Source: Neolentinus lepideus HHB14362 ss-1
Taxonomy: Eukaryota; Basidiomycota; Agaricomycetes; Gloeophyllales; Gloeophyllaceae
Assembly: GCA_001632425.1 (NCBI GenBank)
Contig: KV425661.1
Coordinates: 4,245-68,244 of the forward strand
DNA: 64,000 bases
Reading direction: 5' to 3'
Numbering within the stretch: the stretch's first letter is position 1; the number at the start of each line of letters is the position of its first letter. Below are positions 1 to 12,450 of the stretch, piece after piece. Under the pieces are notes generated by a model. The model did not search any database, was not told the origin of the DNA, and saw only the letters and a program-made list of their open reading frames with translations. Position numbers and translations under genes: made by a program.

Positions 1-59
1 GAGTGCATGATCCATATAAGGAAATGGCATGGGGCAGCGAAGGGTTCGCTGCCGTGTTT

Positions 60-310
60 ATAGTGTTAGGGATGGGTGCAGGGATGGGGGGATGGGCGTA
101 GGGATGGGTGTAGGGACGGGCAGATGGGTGTAGGGATGGGTGTAGGGATGAGCAGATGGGTGTAGGGATGGGTGTAGGGATGGGCAGATGGGTGCAAGGA
201 TGGGTGCAGGGATGGGCAGGATGGGTGTAGGGATGGGCAGGATGGGTGTAGGGATGGGTGCAGGGATGCGCAGATGGGCATAGGGATGGGCGCAGGGATC
301 GCGGGGATCG
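60..310. repeat. G-rich minisatellite, about 12-base units
   Basis: Tandem, imperfect copies of a unit close to GGGATGGGTGTA, with variants carrying GCAG or GCAGGAT, run for about 250 bases. The array lies about 60 bases beyond the 3' end of the minus-strand gene that stops at 371. The plus strand has dense GGG runs, so G-quadruplex formation is possible. Open frames across it are artefacts of the repeat. Confidence 0.9.
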
Positions 311-370
311 GGCTAGGGTCTCGGCTGGGACCCCTAGGGATGCGTCCCTGCACCGGCCCATAACCGGTTG

Positions 371-1224
371 CTATGCGCTTCGTAACACCTCCCAAGCCTT
401 TGACCAATCTGTGCCCACGGATATAGTCCAGCTCGTAGTGCGTGTAGTGCGAAGAGCGTCGCGCAGTGCAAGGCCGATAACATCAGGTACGCCATGGTTG
501 GTGATGAGTTGGTCATCAATGTCGGCATATAAGGATTTGATGGGTTTGGGGTCGTTCCGTTGGAAGACTAGGCGACTGCCGCCATTCCTAGGAGGAAGTA
601 AACCAGTGTCAGAAGAATGAGCCGGCTGCTGTTGTTCCTGCAATGACAGGATCGCGTTTGCCAGAGCGGAGAAGGGCCTGGTTCTCTCTTTCGCGTCTTG
701 CACTTTGCGGCTATACAGCATGAGAAGGCGAGTGGGTCGATAAGAACTAGTTTCACACGTACAAGTCGAGCAATCGCCTCTGTAATTCATTCATCTTCAC
801 CTCGCCCAAGTCAGCACTTTCCGGATTAGCGAAGGCATCCTGGTCGCCCTCCCTGATAGAGTGCGTCCCAGTAGCATTGGACAGACTTATGGCGTCTTCT
901 AGTAGTATTTCAAAAACTTTCTCCAGGTCCTCCTTGCGAACGTTCTTTGAGGTCATGACTAGACTAAGGAGGAACAGGAGGAAGGGTCGAAGTGAGACAT
1001 TCTCTGTCCGCATCCGCAGTTCATCTTCGTCGAATTCTCTGATCTGGTACACACTGTGTTATTGGGTAGTGCTATCAGTGAGAAGCACTTTATAATATAT
1101 CAAACAGTACGGACTAAGCACTAGTCGCAGCACGACTGTTCACTTTGTTCGATGAAGTCGATTGAGCAGATTGGTCACGCGAAGCAGTGCCACAAGCCTT
1201 CCTCTGGATCGTGGGTGGATTCAT
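371..1224 (-). CDS. Unrecognised protein, about 233 aa, three-exon model
   Basis: I do not recognise the family. The well supported part is two exons, 1043-763 and 710-371. They join across a GTACGT...TATAG intron in matching phase and read an acidic, charged, probably helical stretch (FDEDELRMRTEN, then KVRKEDLEKVFEILLED-like), followed by a Gln/Ser region and a C-terminal part ending in WEVLRSA. A first exon 1224-1144 (ATG, starting MNPPTIQRK) joins in frame through a weaker GTGAAC donor. That gives 702 coding bases, but this start is a guess. The gene is tandem and same-strand with the kinase gene ending at 1412. The minisatellite begins just past its stop codon. Confidence 0.5.
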
Positions 1225-1411
1225 TGTAGGATCTGATTAGCGAGTCTAGCTAGGCGCCGCGGGACTCGCACTAGGAGGCTTTGCCACTTCTCAGATCTCA
1301 GATACACCTCTGTTGGACAGCACTGCTCACTCGACCGATTTTCAAAATATTGTGTGCATTGTAAAGTATAGAAATACATTGTTGATAAATGTCGATCTCT
1401 TCTACTCTACA

Positions 1412-3578
1412 TCAAGGCAGCGGCTCTCGACTACTAGATAGCCTATTTAGATGGATGTACACATCCGTTCCGAAGCCGTCCATCGAGATCAGCCGTAGAT
1501 CTCCACCAAAGTACCGTGCATACTAGACACAGCGTTAGATATGTGCATCACAGCCCGACTACCGACACTCACCAATCGCGATAGCGGTAGCCCGTACCCA
1601 AACCCAGCCATCGGCGCCTTGAAATCACTCGCCTGAAAATCGGGATCTAGTTGTCCCTCCATGGTCGTATACATATACGTCCAAATCAGTGGGATCGCGC
1701 TCCTAGGGATCCCACCGCCCTCGTCGCTAATCTTGATCGTGATGTCCTCCTTGCCCTCGACAACAATAACCTTGATTGCCGGAAAACGGTCCTCGCTTTC
1801 AGCGCCAAAGCGCTCGACGACGGCACGGAGCGAGTTCTTCAGCAACTCGAAGACAATATGCGAGAGGTGCCCCGGGACGTAGGCGAAGTGAAGGTCGTGT
1901 GGGCAGATGAGCTCAACGGGGGGTCCTTTAAAGAGCCCGTAGTGCTCCTCACAGACGAAGCGAGCATTTTCGATTGCCTCGCGGACGATATCGTGAACGT
2001 TCTGGAAGGCCGGCGTCATGGCATCAGCCCGAAATGCATCGTACGGGGCTGAGGACAAGACCTACCGACTGCGTGCAGATGATCCCGACGTAATCGGGAT
2101 GTGGCTGGTGTGTGTTCAGCGCAATGTCTACAAAGTGAGAGGTGAATTAACTGGGATGTATGGACAATGCGACCACTCACGTTGTCCAATTAAGAACCGA
2201 ATCCCGATTCGGCTGAGGTAAAATCTATCCAGCCACGCCTGGATGTCGTACCCAATGTTCTTCGCGTTCTGCTTGCGCTTCCACTCCAACACGCCCTGCG
2301 CAACGGTCGTGACGGTCGGGTCATGTCGGCGCTTGATCGCCTCCAGCGTCTTCGTGAAACGGTAGTTGTAGTCGCGCACTTCGGGCGGCCACTCCGTGCG
2401 CGTCGTCCGTGCGTAATACCTGGAATGATTGCGTCAGAGACAAATCATGAAAGAGAAAAAGGCGAACGCACCTTCGCGCCATTGGAACCCGCAACTTCAG
2501 CTTGTTGGACACACCGCTATGTCCGCTGCCACTCCCATTCCCGTTCCCGTGCCCATTTCCATTCCCGTTGTAGTGCCCATCCCCATACGAAACATTCGCC
2601 CCTTCGTACATGTCGTCACCGTGATACGTTAGCGAAGGGTTTGGAATGGACTCCGGGAGATGTTTGTCATCAGTTTTTTGGTGTAGCGCACGTCGAATGT
2701 CTGGTGGGAGGTTGACTTGCGGGAAGTGGATGAGCTCCTGTAGCAACGGTCATGATAAAGATCCAGTCAAGGGAGAAATATGTGAACAATAGCGAGAACG
2801 AACCTCGAAGGACTGAGCGTACCAATTCTTGACCTTGTTGATGGACGACATGGCGGATAGGTTGTGGGGAAGTGCATCGAGCTCAGCAACGCGGTGTGCA
2901 AGCCGAACAGGGAGTTCCTCTATGAGCGCAACGTGGATGTGTTAGATCACAAATAAACACGTCAGGACACGTAGATGCTGGGAGAAATCGTTTGCAACAT
3001 TGCAAACGACGAACGCAAGCCCGGTCAGGGCCTTCATGCCTGAACACCGTGTAATAATAAAAGCGTGCAAAACAAAGCATGAACTCCCCTAGGGTTTCGC
3101 GGTCTCTCTAGAGTGTAAGCTGAGACCAACGAAAGGCTATACCTTCCCCGTCCTCGAGATCTTGCATACAGAGCAATCGCTAACAGCTTCATATGTCACG
3201 CACTGCCCTCGAAGAACTCTGGGGACACCCGAAAGGACTTCACCAATGTCACTGAGCGTCCGCTCCCGTTCCTCGACGGCAGGTTGCACGAACCGCGCCG
3301 CACAACATCACTACAACGGAAGTCCCGCCCCTGGCGCCAATGTGGTCAAGAACAGAACAAAGGTGCTTACCTGTTAGAAACTGGCTAGCTCGAAGCAAAG
3401 TACCCTGATTCGGATTCGACCCGAAGAGCACCATCTGTTGGAGTGACACTGTACATGCGACTCTGAGCATTCACTTATTGAGATCGTATGACTCGAACAT
3501 ACCTCCAGTTTGGGGGAACGATGCAAAGTGATGGATCCTGTCCCATAGCGCAGGCGTTATGCGGAAGGTGGCCGACAT
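1412..3578 (-). CDS. PDK: Mitochondrial pyruvate dehydrogenase kinase (PDK/BCKDK family)
   Basis: Phosphorylates and so inhibits the E1 alpha subunit of pyruvate dehydrogenase (or the related branched-chain complex) in the mitochondrial matrix. Eight exons join in phase: 3578-3503, 3448-3371, 2919-2804, 2737-2472, 2419-2181, 2127-2066, 2001-1573 and 1522-1412, giving 458 aa, the usual size for fungal members. The N-terminus has the family segment [17 protein letters not shown] and then [11 protein letters not shown]. The GHKL ATPase fold shows the N-box [12 protein letters not shown] near residue 331, the G1 box DEGGGIP near 372 and the G2 box [10 protein letters not shown] near 412. The last exon carries [20 protein letters not shown]. 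An odd feature is a Gly/Asn/His low-complexity insert at about residues 141-168. The choice between PDH kinase and branched-chain kinase rests on overall resemblance. Confidence 0.95.
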
Positions 3579-4469
3579 GGCTGGGAGGACGCAAAAGGTA
3601 AGCGTTCAGCGCAGGCAGGAAATGTGGGGAAAGCAAGCGGAATGCGGGGAAGGCAGAGTCATGTACAAATGCGAGAGGCTGATTTCAAACGGGTGAACGC
3701 AGGACGGAACAGCAGCCGGACAGGCAGATCTGTCGGTCGCCTCTCTGTCTTGCCCCACCTAGAAGCAATCACGTGGATCGCGTCCAGACCTCGCAGGACC
3801 TGCCGCAGGACCTGCGGGACCTCCTCAAGCCGTTGCGGTGTATCCATCTCCCTTCGTCGGCGAGCTCTCCGTAAGGACGGTCAACAGCGGTCAAGGTACC
3901 TGAAAAATGAGTACCTCATTTGATACCAGAAGGGTGAACAAGCGTAGACAACAACAGTTTATGAATGCCAAATAGCAAACACTGGTTTAATTCCCGGCTC
4001 ATAGTTCACCATTTACATTGTTCTATGATACGTTACCCGGATCATGCTACGGGTCTCACTGGCGTTCGCAAACACATGTGACCACGGAGACAGCGCCGTT
4101 TGCAGTGGCAGAAGCGCCGTTGTGCTTCGAGCACTTGTGGTATTTGCTTGAACCACGAGGAACGTTGACTTCAGTACCGAGGGAGAAATCTTAAAGGTGA
4201 AAATTTCCTCTTTCATGTACGGGCGTCACAGTTGTCGGGCTGGGTCGATTATTCAACAATACCCAACCGCGAGAGCAGGCTGAAGTTGACGTGCCTTGAA
4301 CCGGCGGCGTGGAGTATTGGATGTGATCAAGATGTTGCGAAGGTTGTTGGCATGTCCGCCAAGGAAAGACATTGTGGAGTTCAAACATCTTGAGCATGGT
4401 GAACATAGAGGCAACGCACGCTACTGAAGACTGTCAGATTATTTCATGTCACGAACTGAGAAATTAACC
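3579..4469. other. No gene recognised between PDK and the next minus-strand gene
   Basis: Only short, unsupported frames are present. Part of it (about 4190-4400, minus strand) reads as leucine-rich fragments such as LKMFELHNV in a broken context. This might be decayed coding sequence or the 3' untranslated region of the gene upstream. The first 150 bases are the likely promoter of PDK. Confidence 0.4.
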
Positions 4470-5174
4470 TTATTCGAACTGACTCAGAGAATCAATGAAT
4501 GCATTCAGTGGTACCTTCGGAACATCCTCGAGTTCTGGGCCGTCATGGAAACAATAGCAATCGTAGACTCCGGGGATTATGCACCTGTACCGTCCCTTCA
4601 AGTTGTTCGAGTCTGACACGAGTGGATTGTGGGGGACAGAAAGCGACACCTTTGTTCTTACGTCCTGTTTGGTCTTCGACTGAGTCTGCATCTCAGCAAT
4701 TATGCTGTGCTTCACCTGGTCGAAGGATGTACCTCTCGGAGTATCAGGTGACGTCGACTCGTCCACGAAGTACTCGCGCCCACGCTACTTTTCTTCGACG
4801 CTCATGGGAGTACATACCTTCATCACCGAAGCACTCGGATATTTAGGATACAGCGCAGTTGTGCGGTCCCAATCCGAAGGAACAGCGAGAACCGTGCTGC
4901 CAAAATGGTCGATCAAGAAGAACCCTAACAAGCGGACACTATCGAAGTAATCATTGTACTTCAAGATCGAGCCATACTTGGGAGCGCCCTTGCTGGAAGG
5001 CGAGTGCCACCCTCTGAGGTTGTTAATGTCAATATGCGATAATCGTGGAAGTGAAGTGGAAGATATTGTGATGGAAAAGAAGCGAGCGACATCCTCCTGG
5101 CTGTGGCCCTGTGGCCTCCTGTGGCTTGTGGCAAGCACTCTACCATAAGACTTCAAAGGTCCCTCAGAAGACAA
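4470..5174 (-). CDS. Unrecognised protein, two visible exons, 5' end uncertain
   Basis: Two open stretches on the minus strand, about 5174-4820 and 4725-4470, join across an intron with donor GTATGT (after the codons for ASVMK) and acceptor GACCAG. They continue in frame to the stop at 4470. The protein reads LPRLSHIDINNLRGW, which looks like one leucine-rich repeat, then a Tyr/Phe-rich middle and a C-terminus ending LNAFIDSLSQFE. No ATG opens the first stretch, so there is probably another exon upstream or the gene is truncated. I cannot assign a function. It could be a relative of the F-box/LRR genes elsewhere in the window. Confidence 0.4.
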
Positions 5175-5448
5175 GAATTGTTTGCACGTGTATAATGCAA
5201 GTATTCAATTACGCCAACCAAATCTACTCCACGGACTGTGGTCGCGATAATATACAATGATGGTCTAGCGCTACCAAGAGGACAAAACGACCGACTATGA
5301 TACAGTATACCGATCATGCTATAGCGTACGAAGATACTTTACAGACCGTCCATGCGGTATTAGTCGATATATAATATAACGTTAGCATCGAAAGTGCGCT
5401 GTCGTGTACTTACAAGCCGGTTGCATTCGGTATCTCAGCACTGCGTAC

Positions 5449-8218
5449 TCATATCCCGTGTCCGTGTCCGTGTCCGTGTCCGTGTCCAGCCTCCGCCCGA
5501 ACGTTCGACGTATAATGTGAGCGACTTGAGGGCATGTATAAATGCTGCTGGGATGCGTATTGCATCTGCGAATTCCACGCGTAATCTTGATCGCCATGGT
5601 GGTCCTCGAGCACGTTGTGACTTCTCTTCATCGGCACACGAACGTGTTCGTACATGTCGGGCACCTCACTTGACGGCCAGGAAGACTGCAGGCTCCTCTC
5701 GTTCTCGGGCGACGGCGTCTGAGCATCATCCCTCCCCAGTTCCTCCTCCAACCCCTCGATCTCCTCTAGTATCCGCTGATTCGCGAACTTGAGCTGCTGC
5801 AACTCGTACTGCCAGCTCGTCGCCGTCGTCAGCTCGGCGAATACGTTTTCCTTGGGCGAGTGAGTCATCGATCGGCACGATGTCGCCTGCCCATCGTCGA
5901 TCCGCACCTGGCACACGACCGGGCACAACGTCGATCTGGGAGGAATCCATACATCGAGCGGGCTGGCACTTGGACTCCGCGATCCTCGGGAAGGATAAAA
6001 GACAACGTTCACTCGGACGGGGGCACCCTCTTTCCTGCTCATCCAGCATGCGACACTGGCAGGCTCGGCCCTCCCACCATGTGCAATCCTCCCAACGCTG
6101 CCCTCCACAAGTCGCGCCATCTCATCATCTCTCGCACCATCGCCGCTCACAACCAAATCACCGATCGTCCGCCCTATCAACTCGCCAACACTCCACCCAA
6201 GGATTTCTTTCACCGCCGCGCCAAGGACGAGGATCGTACACCCACTACTCAGCATCCCCCAGAATTCCTTGTCCGGGGTCGTTGTCCCTGCTCCCTCCTC
6301 ACTCGCACCAGCCATTCCTCCCTCCACCAACGGCGTCAACCCTCCGGCCCTCCCGATCATCCCCCAGCTTAACGTCGGCAGCTCCCTCACACGTCCGCTC
6401 AGCACAATCGCCTTTCTTCCCTTCCCAGGCTCCACATGCAATCTGCCCCTGCATTCCACCCACACCCATTCCCCCCACTTCGCCTGCGCCCTAAACAACA
6501 AATCCACCATTTTCGGCACGCCCCCTCCTACTCCAGGAGCACCCTCCAAAGGCGGCTGACCCGTCGACGACTCCTTCAACTCACGCATCAGCGGTACAAC
6601 GTCCGCAGGATGACAATAATCCGAGATGAACTTGCCGACCAACTCGTCCGGCTCGTACCCCAGCACCTTGCGCACTGCCGGTGCGACGTACAGGAACGAA
6701 CCCTTCAGCGAGAGCACATGAATAAAATCGGGCGTGCTCTCCAGCAAGACGAGGTTCAGCGGGTGCACTGTGTCCCCCTCTTGTCTGCCACTGTCCATCG
6801 GTCCGCTCGCAGGCAAGGGTGCGTTTGTGCTGGAAGTGAGAGGTAGCGAGTTCACGAACACCTCCGACGCTAGCAGCGTCTTCAAGTCCTTCGAGACCGC
6901 ATGAGTCGCCACACCGCTGGCCCTCCTTGCACTCGCACCGGCTGGGGGCGGTATGATCACGTTCGAGCTGTAGTTCACAAAATACGACCCGTCCCTAACC
7001 TTCTGCAGGATCGCGGTCGGCTGGTTGGTGAGGTCGACCTGGAAGCCAACGTGGTATACAACATCGTCGCGCTCCTCTTGGTTGTTGTTCACGCCACCGT
7101 AGAGCGGGATGACAGTCAGGAGATTGATGAACGCTTCCCCATCCTTGCGATAGTTCGTAATAGTCGTCTGGCACTCCTTGTTCGCCACTAAATTTTTCTT
7201 TAGGTAAGCGACCGACTCGGGGGCCGTAAACTTCCTTTCTTCGCCCTTCTCAACGCGGCCGTTCGGAGACTGGAGGAAACGGCAGTTGCGCCCGATGACT
7301 TCGTGTTCTTGGTACCCTGTCAGGGTGTAGAACGACGGGGACGCATAGACAATCGGGAAGTCGTATCGCCGAACGTCGACTACTGTGAACGAGCAGGTCA
7401 TATCGACCGGGCCGAGGGCGATCGTAGGGTTGGGACGCGCCGCAACACGGGCCAAGAGACTAAGAAGATCGAAGCCTGTGGCGGAGTAAAGAGGCAGACC
7501 AATCCCTGCGCTGGAAGCGATAGAAATGGATGGAAATACCCCGCTACTGAGAGCAGATTCCAGTGGTGCCCGCATGTCGAAAGAGATAGGATCGACGGGG
7601 TTGGAGATGGGCGGGTAGGTGTTGTTGCGGTAACGAGTGGGGTCATAGGATGGCCTGAGGACAGGACTGGGCGGCCCCGAATTCGGCGGGGGGCGATCTT
7701 GGAGGATCACATTCGCGTGCGGATTCACAGATGGCATAGAATGCCTGTGCGCATGCTGGGTGTGTTGGATATGCTGAATACCATGAGCCTGAGTCTGCTG
7801 ATACAATTGTGGATATGACTGTGGCTGCGGTGCATAAAGCTTTGATGTTGATTGCGGCTGAGATTGCGATTGCGAACATGAGGCGCTCGAGCTGCAACCA
7901 AACTAAGATCGACATGAGCAACAGACGAAAAATCGCTCACGGATCGTGATCGACGTAGAATCCATTATTGCTAAACCACGACGATGCGAGGGAGCCGGGC
8001 GCATTGACCATGCCCGCAGGGAGGACTTCTGCACCTCCTCCAAACGCGAGCGTGGGTGGTCCGCCGAGCATAAACTGGGGTACCTGGAACTGCACGGGAC
8101 TCGAGAACGTCGAGGCGTCGACGCCGAGGCCATCGTTGCGGGGGTCATGGTAGTTGTAATCGCCTCCCTGGCGGTCGCCGCCGTCGTCGGTGGTCTGGAG
8201 ATACTTGGAGAAGGGCAT
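5449..8218 (-). CDS. wc-1: White collar 1-type blue-light receptor (LOV/PAS), zinc-finger-less
   Basis: Flavin-binding photoreceptor that pairs with WC-2 to switch on light-induced genes in the nucleus. Two exons (8218-7941 and 7891-5449, intron GTGAGC...TTGCAG) give 906 aa. The N-terminus is Gln/Ser/His-rich. The LOV domain spans about residues 254-386 and keeps the photoactive cysteine in GRNCRFLQ (Cys about 296), followed by TNYRKDGEAFINLLTVIP. A second PAS domain (about 475-590) contains FLYVAPAVRKVLGYEPDELVG, and a third, weaker PAS follows at about 635-760. A coiled-coil stretch (WQYELQQLKFANQRI) lies near 785-815. The C-terminus ends in repeated Gly-His encoded by GGACAC units and has no GATA Cys4 finger, as is typical of basidiomycete WC-1. 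Downstream introns cannot be excluded, but the frame is open throughout. Confidence 0.93.
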
Positions 8219-8715
8219 GGGGGAAGAGGGAGACGGCAGGAAGACGACGAAGCATGGAGTCTTGTTTATATTACGGACATTGGTGCTTCTGTGACACAAC
8301 CCACACAGGCCGTCCGCTCCTTTCGCGCTTGCCCCTCAAATGGCTGCCTTCTTTGATTGCCTATTAATACGTGGACCAACAAGGATATACTCGATACGAA
8401 TAGGAACACGCTTTGTATTGCAACTGTCTTCACTCCCGACATGCCCGACACCAGCAACAACACTGCCGACACCGTACATAATCTGTCCAAAGTAAATCTC
8501 TCTCTATGCCCCGTTTCCCCTAGCCATCGCCCATCGAATCCAGGCGAAGTAGTGAATATAGGGCAACGTATCATATCCCAGATTGCAAATACCAGCCACT
8601 ACGCAGGACCCCAAACTTACTCGGTCGCTCTAGAACGGCGTCATGCTTTCCCGCAAATCTAATCACACACGCAACTGCTGCCATACCATGATAGCACAGG
8701 TACCTAAACAAAGAC
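8219..8715. promoter_or_regulatory. Intergenic spacer: wc-1 promoter and RPL10 3' region
   Basis: About 500 bases between the stop of the ribosomal gene and the start codon of wc-1, both on the minus strand. No coding signal is visible. It must hold the RPL10 polyadenylation site and the wc-1 promoter. I see no specific element that I can defend. Confidence 0.5.
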
Positions 8716-9545
8716 CTATGCCGCGAGCTGAGAACGCAAGTTCTGCTCCAAGGGGCCCTTCGGCTTGATGAACTTGACATAAGCCCCGTCCCTGAAGTCG
8801 TCACCGTCAGCTGCCCCCTTCCTCGATGAACAATTCAAACCACGTACTGGAGCACCAACTTATCGTCCTTCAACTTCTGGTAGTCCTCACGGTTAACATT
8901 CGTGAAACCCCACTTCTTCGACACGATAATCTTCTGGCGACCGGGGAACTTGTACCGGGCGCGGCGAAGGGCCTCCATCACGACGGGCGCGTTCGCGTCC
9001 TTGCAACGGATGGAGAGGATGATCTGGCCAATGTTGACACGGGCAACAGTGCCGTACGGCTTGCCCCACGCGCCACGCATACCGGTCTGAAGCCTATAAT
9101 ACAAACATCGTCTCAATCTTTCCCTCTCCTTCGCGTGACCATAGCAAGACGCACCTATCAGCACCGGCGCACGACAACATCTTATTGATACGAAGGACAT
9201 GGAAGGGGTGGACACGGACACGCAAGTGGAACGAGTCCTTGCCCGCCGTCTTCGTCACATACTTGTTCGCACAGATACGGGCCGCTTCGAGCGCCTCGCT
9301 TGAGAGCTGCTCATACTCATCGGAGACGAGATGACAGCAGAAGGGGAAATCGTCGACGGAGGCACGCTTGCGGCCGAGGTCAAAGATACGGATCTACATA
9401 CGTCACATGAGGTCAAGTCAACTTGCGAGTTGAGATTTGGACGGTAAGTGCACACCTTGGGGTCGGGGACACCACGGTTGTACCTACTCTTGGGGTAGGG
9501 CTTGTTCTTGCAGTAGCGATAGCAGCGGGCAGGGCGACGTCCCAT
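8716..9545 (-). CDS. RPL10: 60S ribosomal protein uL16 (RPL10)
   Basis: Structural protein of the large cytoplasmic ribosomal subunit that helps form the tRNA-handling centre. Four exons join in phase: 9545-9456, 9393-9155, 9093-8848 and 8791-8716, giving 216 aa (yeast protein 221). The start [20 protein letters not shown] is diagnostic. It is followed by [17 protein letters not shown], the [20 protein letters not shown] segment, [19 protein letters not shown] and the C-terminal [16 protein letters not shown]. The last intron was chosen as GTACGT...CTTCAG (56 bases), because nearer acceptors give an intron too short or out of phase. Confidence 0.97.
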
Positions 9546-11490
9546 CTTGTCTTATCCTACTAACACAACCCGTCAGCGCCATCCCACCTCATGCAAACGC
9601 ATCCACCCCGTTCCACCGCCAGATTTCGCCAAAACTCGCTCCGGTGTGGCAGACGGGCAGCAAGACAGTATGAAAGACACTTACGGGGTGGTTACGGTTA
9701 GTGGGGTTGGACAGCGGCGACGAAGGCCTTTTATTGGCGAATGCGGTGCGATTACAAACGGCGCGGACGAGGATGAGTAAGCTGGCGACTCCGCCGAGAG
9801 TGACTCCGTAGCACAGCCACGCCGCATGGGGACTTGTACTCGACAAGACTTGGTCATCTTGCAAGACGACTCCGACACTAATAGGATCGTACAGATATAT
9901 CCTGAAGCGTTTTGGAATTCTAGTATCTTGCAATCACTTTGTCATCGTATGGAACTTGAAAATTGTGATACACTGTTGGTTGTTCGGGTTTTCGAGAACT
10001 GACAGTTCTTTCAAGTACTCTTGATCGTCGACGTCGAACTTGGGCTTCAGTTTACCGACAAGAAACTGGCTTCAGTACTTGCGCCTGACTCTTCAGTCAA
10101 TAAATTTAATGTCCCCCGTCTAAATCTCTGTCTTGACAATTAGTTTCGCCTGATATTGTCCTCTCACCGAAACTGGCATACAAGTCTTCGAAGGAGTCTC
10201 TGTGTCGTTCAATTGAAAATCCATTTCCTTATTGTCCTCGTACTCTCGTCGATCACGTCGGTGGTAAAGGACGGTGGCCGAATTCCCAACATGCCTCAAT
10301 GTGGACGTACTGAACGTGGTCGATTGAGGCCATGCGCAGGCTCTTCCTGGCTGATCTTCTGCCTCTTGTCTGGTACCGTGTCTGTCTATTGTAATGACAA
10401 CGACACATGCGATCCCATTTTCTGAGCGACGGCGGTGGCATATACCTCCAGGATCCTCAACTCCGTCGAAACTTCCTGAGCACCTGTCTTTTCCAAATTG
10501 CTAATTCAAACTACGGTAGCCGTCTTCTACTCGAGCACCCTACTAATATATTGTATATGTGAAACGAGAGAGCCTTTTTTCGTCCTTGGCCGTTGACAAT
10601 CATAACAACCATTCAAGCTCAAGCCCCCCTCTTGGCACATCGCGTCTCTAGCTCGGCTGATTTCCGCTCCTCTAGGCCGTCCAGCGTCTGTTTTCGTACT
10701 GTGCACGTGCGTCTCGAATAGCTTCGCCGACATTTATGACACTCTGCTCCGTTGCGTTACCATTCTCAGAGCACGAATTTCGCCGCTTGCCACTCCCAGA
10801 CTGGAATTGGAGAAGTCCATAAATGCCCTGCAGGCGTTTTCGGTACAGCGTATGATGTGTCTGTCCGGCGCTCGGCGCTTGGCAGTTGATGGGCATTAGT
10901 CTCTTGTGCTTCGTGCATTCAAGAGTGGAGACATTATTAGTGTCTAAGCTTCATATTATAGGTCTCTTCGGTACGTCCATTTGGCGCGGCGTAATCTTCC
11001 GTCATTTGGAGCGGATAAATCCAGCAGTCCTATTGTAAATTCGGGGAATACTCGAGCGTCTCCTTTCACATTGTTGATGGGTAGGCAAATTCCTTACAGT
11101 CCCATATATTCACGCCCAATGAAAATTTTAACACCCGCATTGGTTCGGTGGCATATTGCCCAGGGCAACGTTTGCCACATGTCCAAGCCTCTGCCGCTGC
11201 AGCAGGAAATTGAACCTGATTTATTCGGTCACAATTAAAAGTACTGGCATCTGAAATCTTCTACGTCGCGGATTTTGTACGTACCGCACTGTTTCACCTA
11301 GAGGGCGCGGACGCCTCGGAAACGAGCCGGCAAATGCCACTCGGTTCATCTTTGCAGCGCTGCACAGCTATTACAACTGATATGAAATCGAGCAAACTCT
11401 TTTCTTCGACTGCAAAACAATCACGGCTCACACATAAATTCACTGCGATATCTTATATAATACCTCATCTTTCGAAAAACTTGGGATGGA
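9546..11490. other. Gene-poor spacer with one unexplained membrane-like ORF
   Basis: Nothing is recognised here with confidence. On the minus strand, 9933-9589 is open for about 114 codons and contains one hydrophobic segment (AAWLCYGVTLGGVASLLILV) that could span a membrane. It overlaps the likely RPL10 promoter and may be chance. The rest holds only short frames in varied phases. The RPL10 promoter must lie in the first few hundred bases. Confidence 0.4.
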
Positions 11491-11499
11491 TACTTCAAG

Positions 11500-12450
11500 A
11501 ATCTAGTCTACTACGAAAAGAAAAACCTTCGCGACAACACGTTCAGTTTCGTCTGTCGCGCTGCTCGCGCCTTCAAAGAACCTGTGTTATGACACGAATC
11601 ACGTTCCTTTGTGTCTCTCCTAGAGCTTACGCGCGTTCCTCGGGGCGAAACGTACGTGCGCGTGCTGCTAATTGAGGTCCTATTCGGCGGTAATACTAAT
11701 ATCTGACAGTGCGACAGGAACTACCCGACATTAATCTAACCCGCTTTAAAGTCGAACGGTTCAAGTTCTACGCACATCGGGTTAGAACACCCGCATATGA
11801 TGAGAATACCACGGAATACATTAACCAGACTCTCTTCAACCGTCTATCTGAGTTTTGATGGCCTGGTGTTTCATCCGGTCACTGGATCGTGGCAGAGACG
11901 GCGGATCTTGCCTCACGCTTTCGTTTCTCGGCTAGTAGATACACTTACAAATGGGGTCGTATCATTCACCAAGGTCAAATCAAATCATGAAGCCGCAGGT
12001 TCAGCTTACGTTGGAACCGACCGGCTTGAGCCTCCGGCTGTCAACACAAAGTCGTTGACCGAACTCCACGTCTCCGACCTTCCGGACTCGTTCACGCTAT
12101 TTTTTCATTCACCTGTCAGGCTTCATCCGAGTAAATTTCGTTGGCACTCCAGCGACGAACCCCATACAATCACATTGAAGAGCCCTCCTTGTTTCCAGCA
12201 ATCAAGTGCCTTCATATGGACTGTGGCGGGACTGATCGCTCTACATTCAGAGCTCTGCAGGTGCTCCGACATGCTGCCAAATTTGCGCCATTCCACACTC
12301 TTCGGGTCGTTTCTCTGATGGGTGACCCTCAGGACACCTCGCCTGACCTTCCATTCTTACGTTCAATAAGTGTCTCTCCCTTAGGTTCCGCGGGTATGAC
12401 ACCTCGCTCGAATCAGTGTAAGATAGCGTCGCTCTCTCGATCCTGAGACA
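11500..12450 (+). pseudogene. Decayed F-box/leucine-rich-like coding remnant
   Basis: On the plus strand, frames around 11530-11600 read VCRAARAFKEPVL, which resembles the F-box-adjacent core (ALTCRFFKEPAMD) of the intact gene at 14656. Farther on, 12040-12330 reads LTELHVSDLPDSF and, in another frame, IKCLHMDCGGTDRSTFRALQ, like leucine-rich repeats. The frame changes and stops in between show that it is not a working gene. The resemblance is by eye only and the borders are approximate. Unrelated noise remains possible. Confidence 0.35.

Noticed and set aside
66..407. Pro/Ser/His-rich frame over the minisatellite
   Set aside because: Translation of a tandem repeat with no start context or family resemblance.
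9589..9933. Possible small mitochondrial complex I-type subunit
   Set aside because: One hydrophobic segment and a loose likeness to NDUFB-type proteins were considered, but no conserved residues could be matched. It is left as an unexplained ORF.
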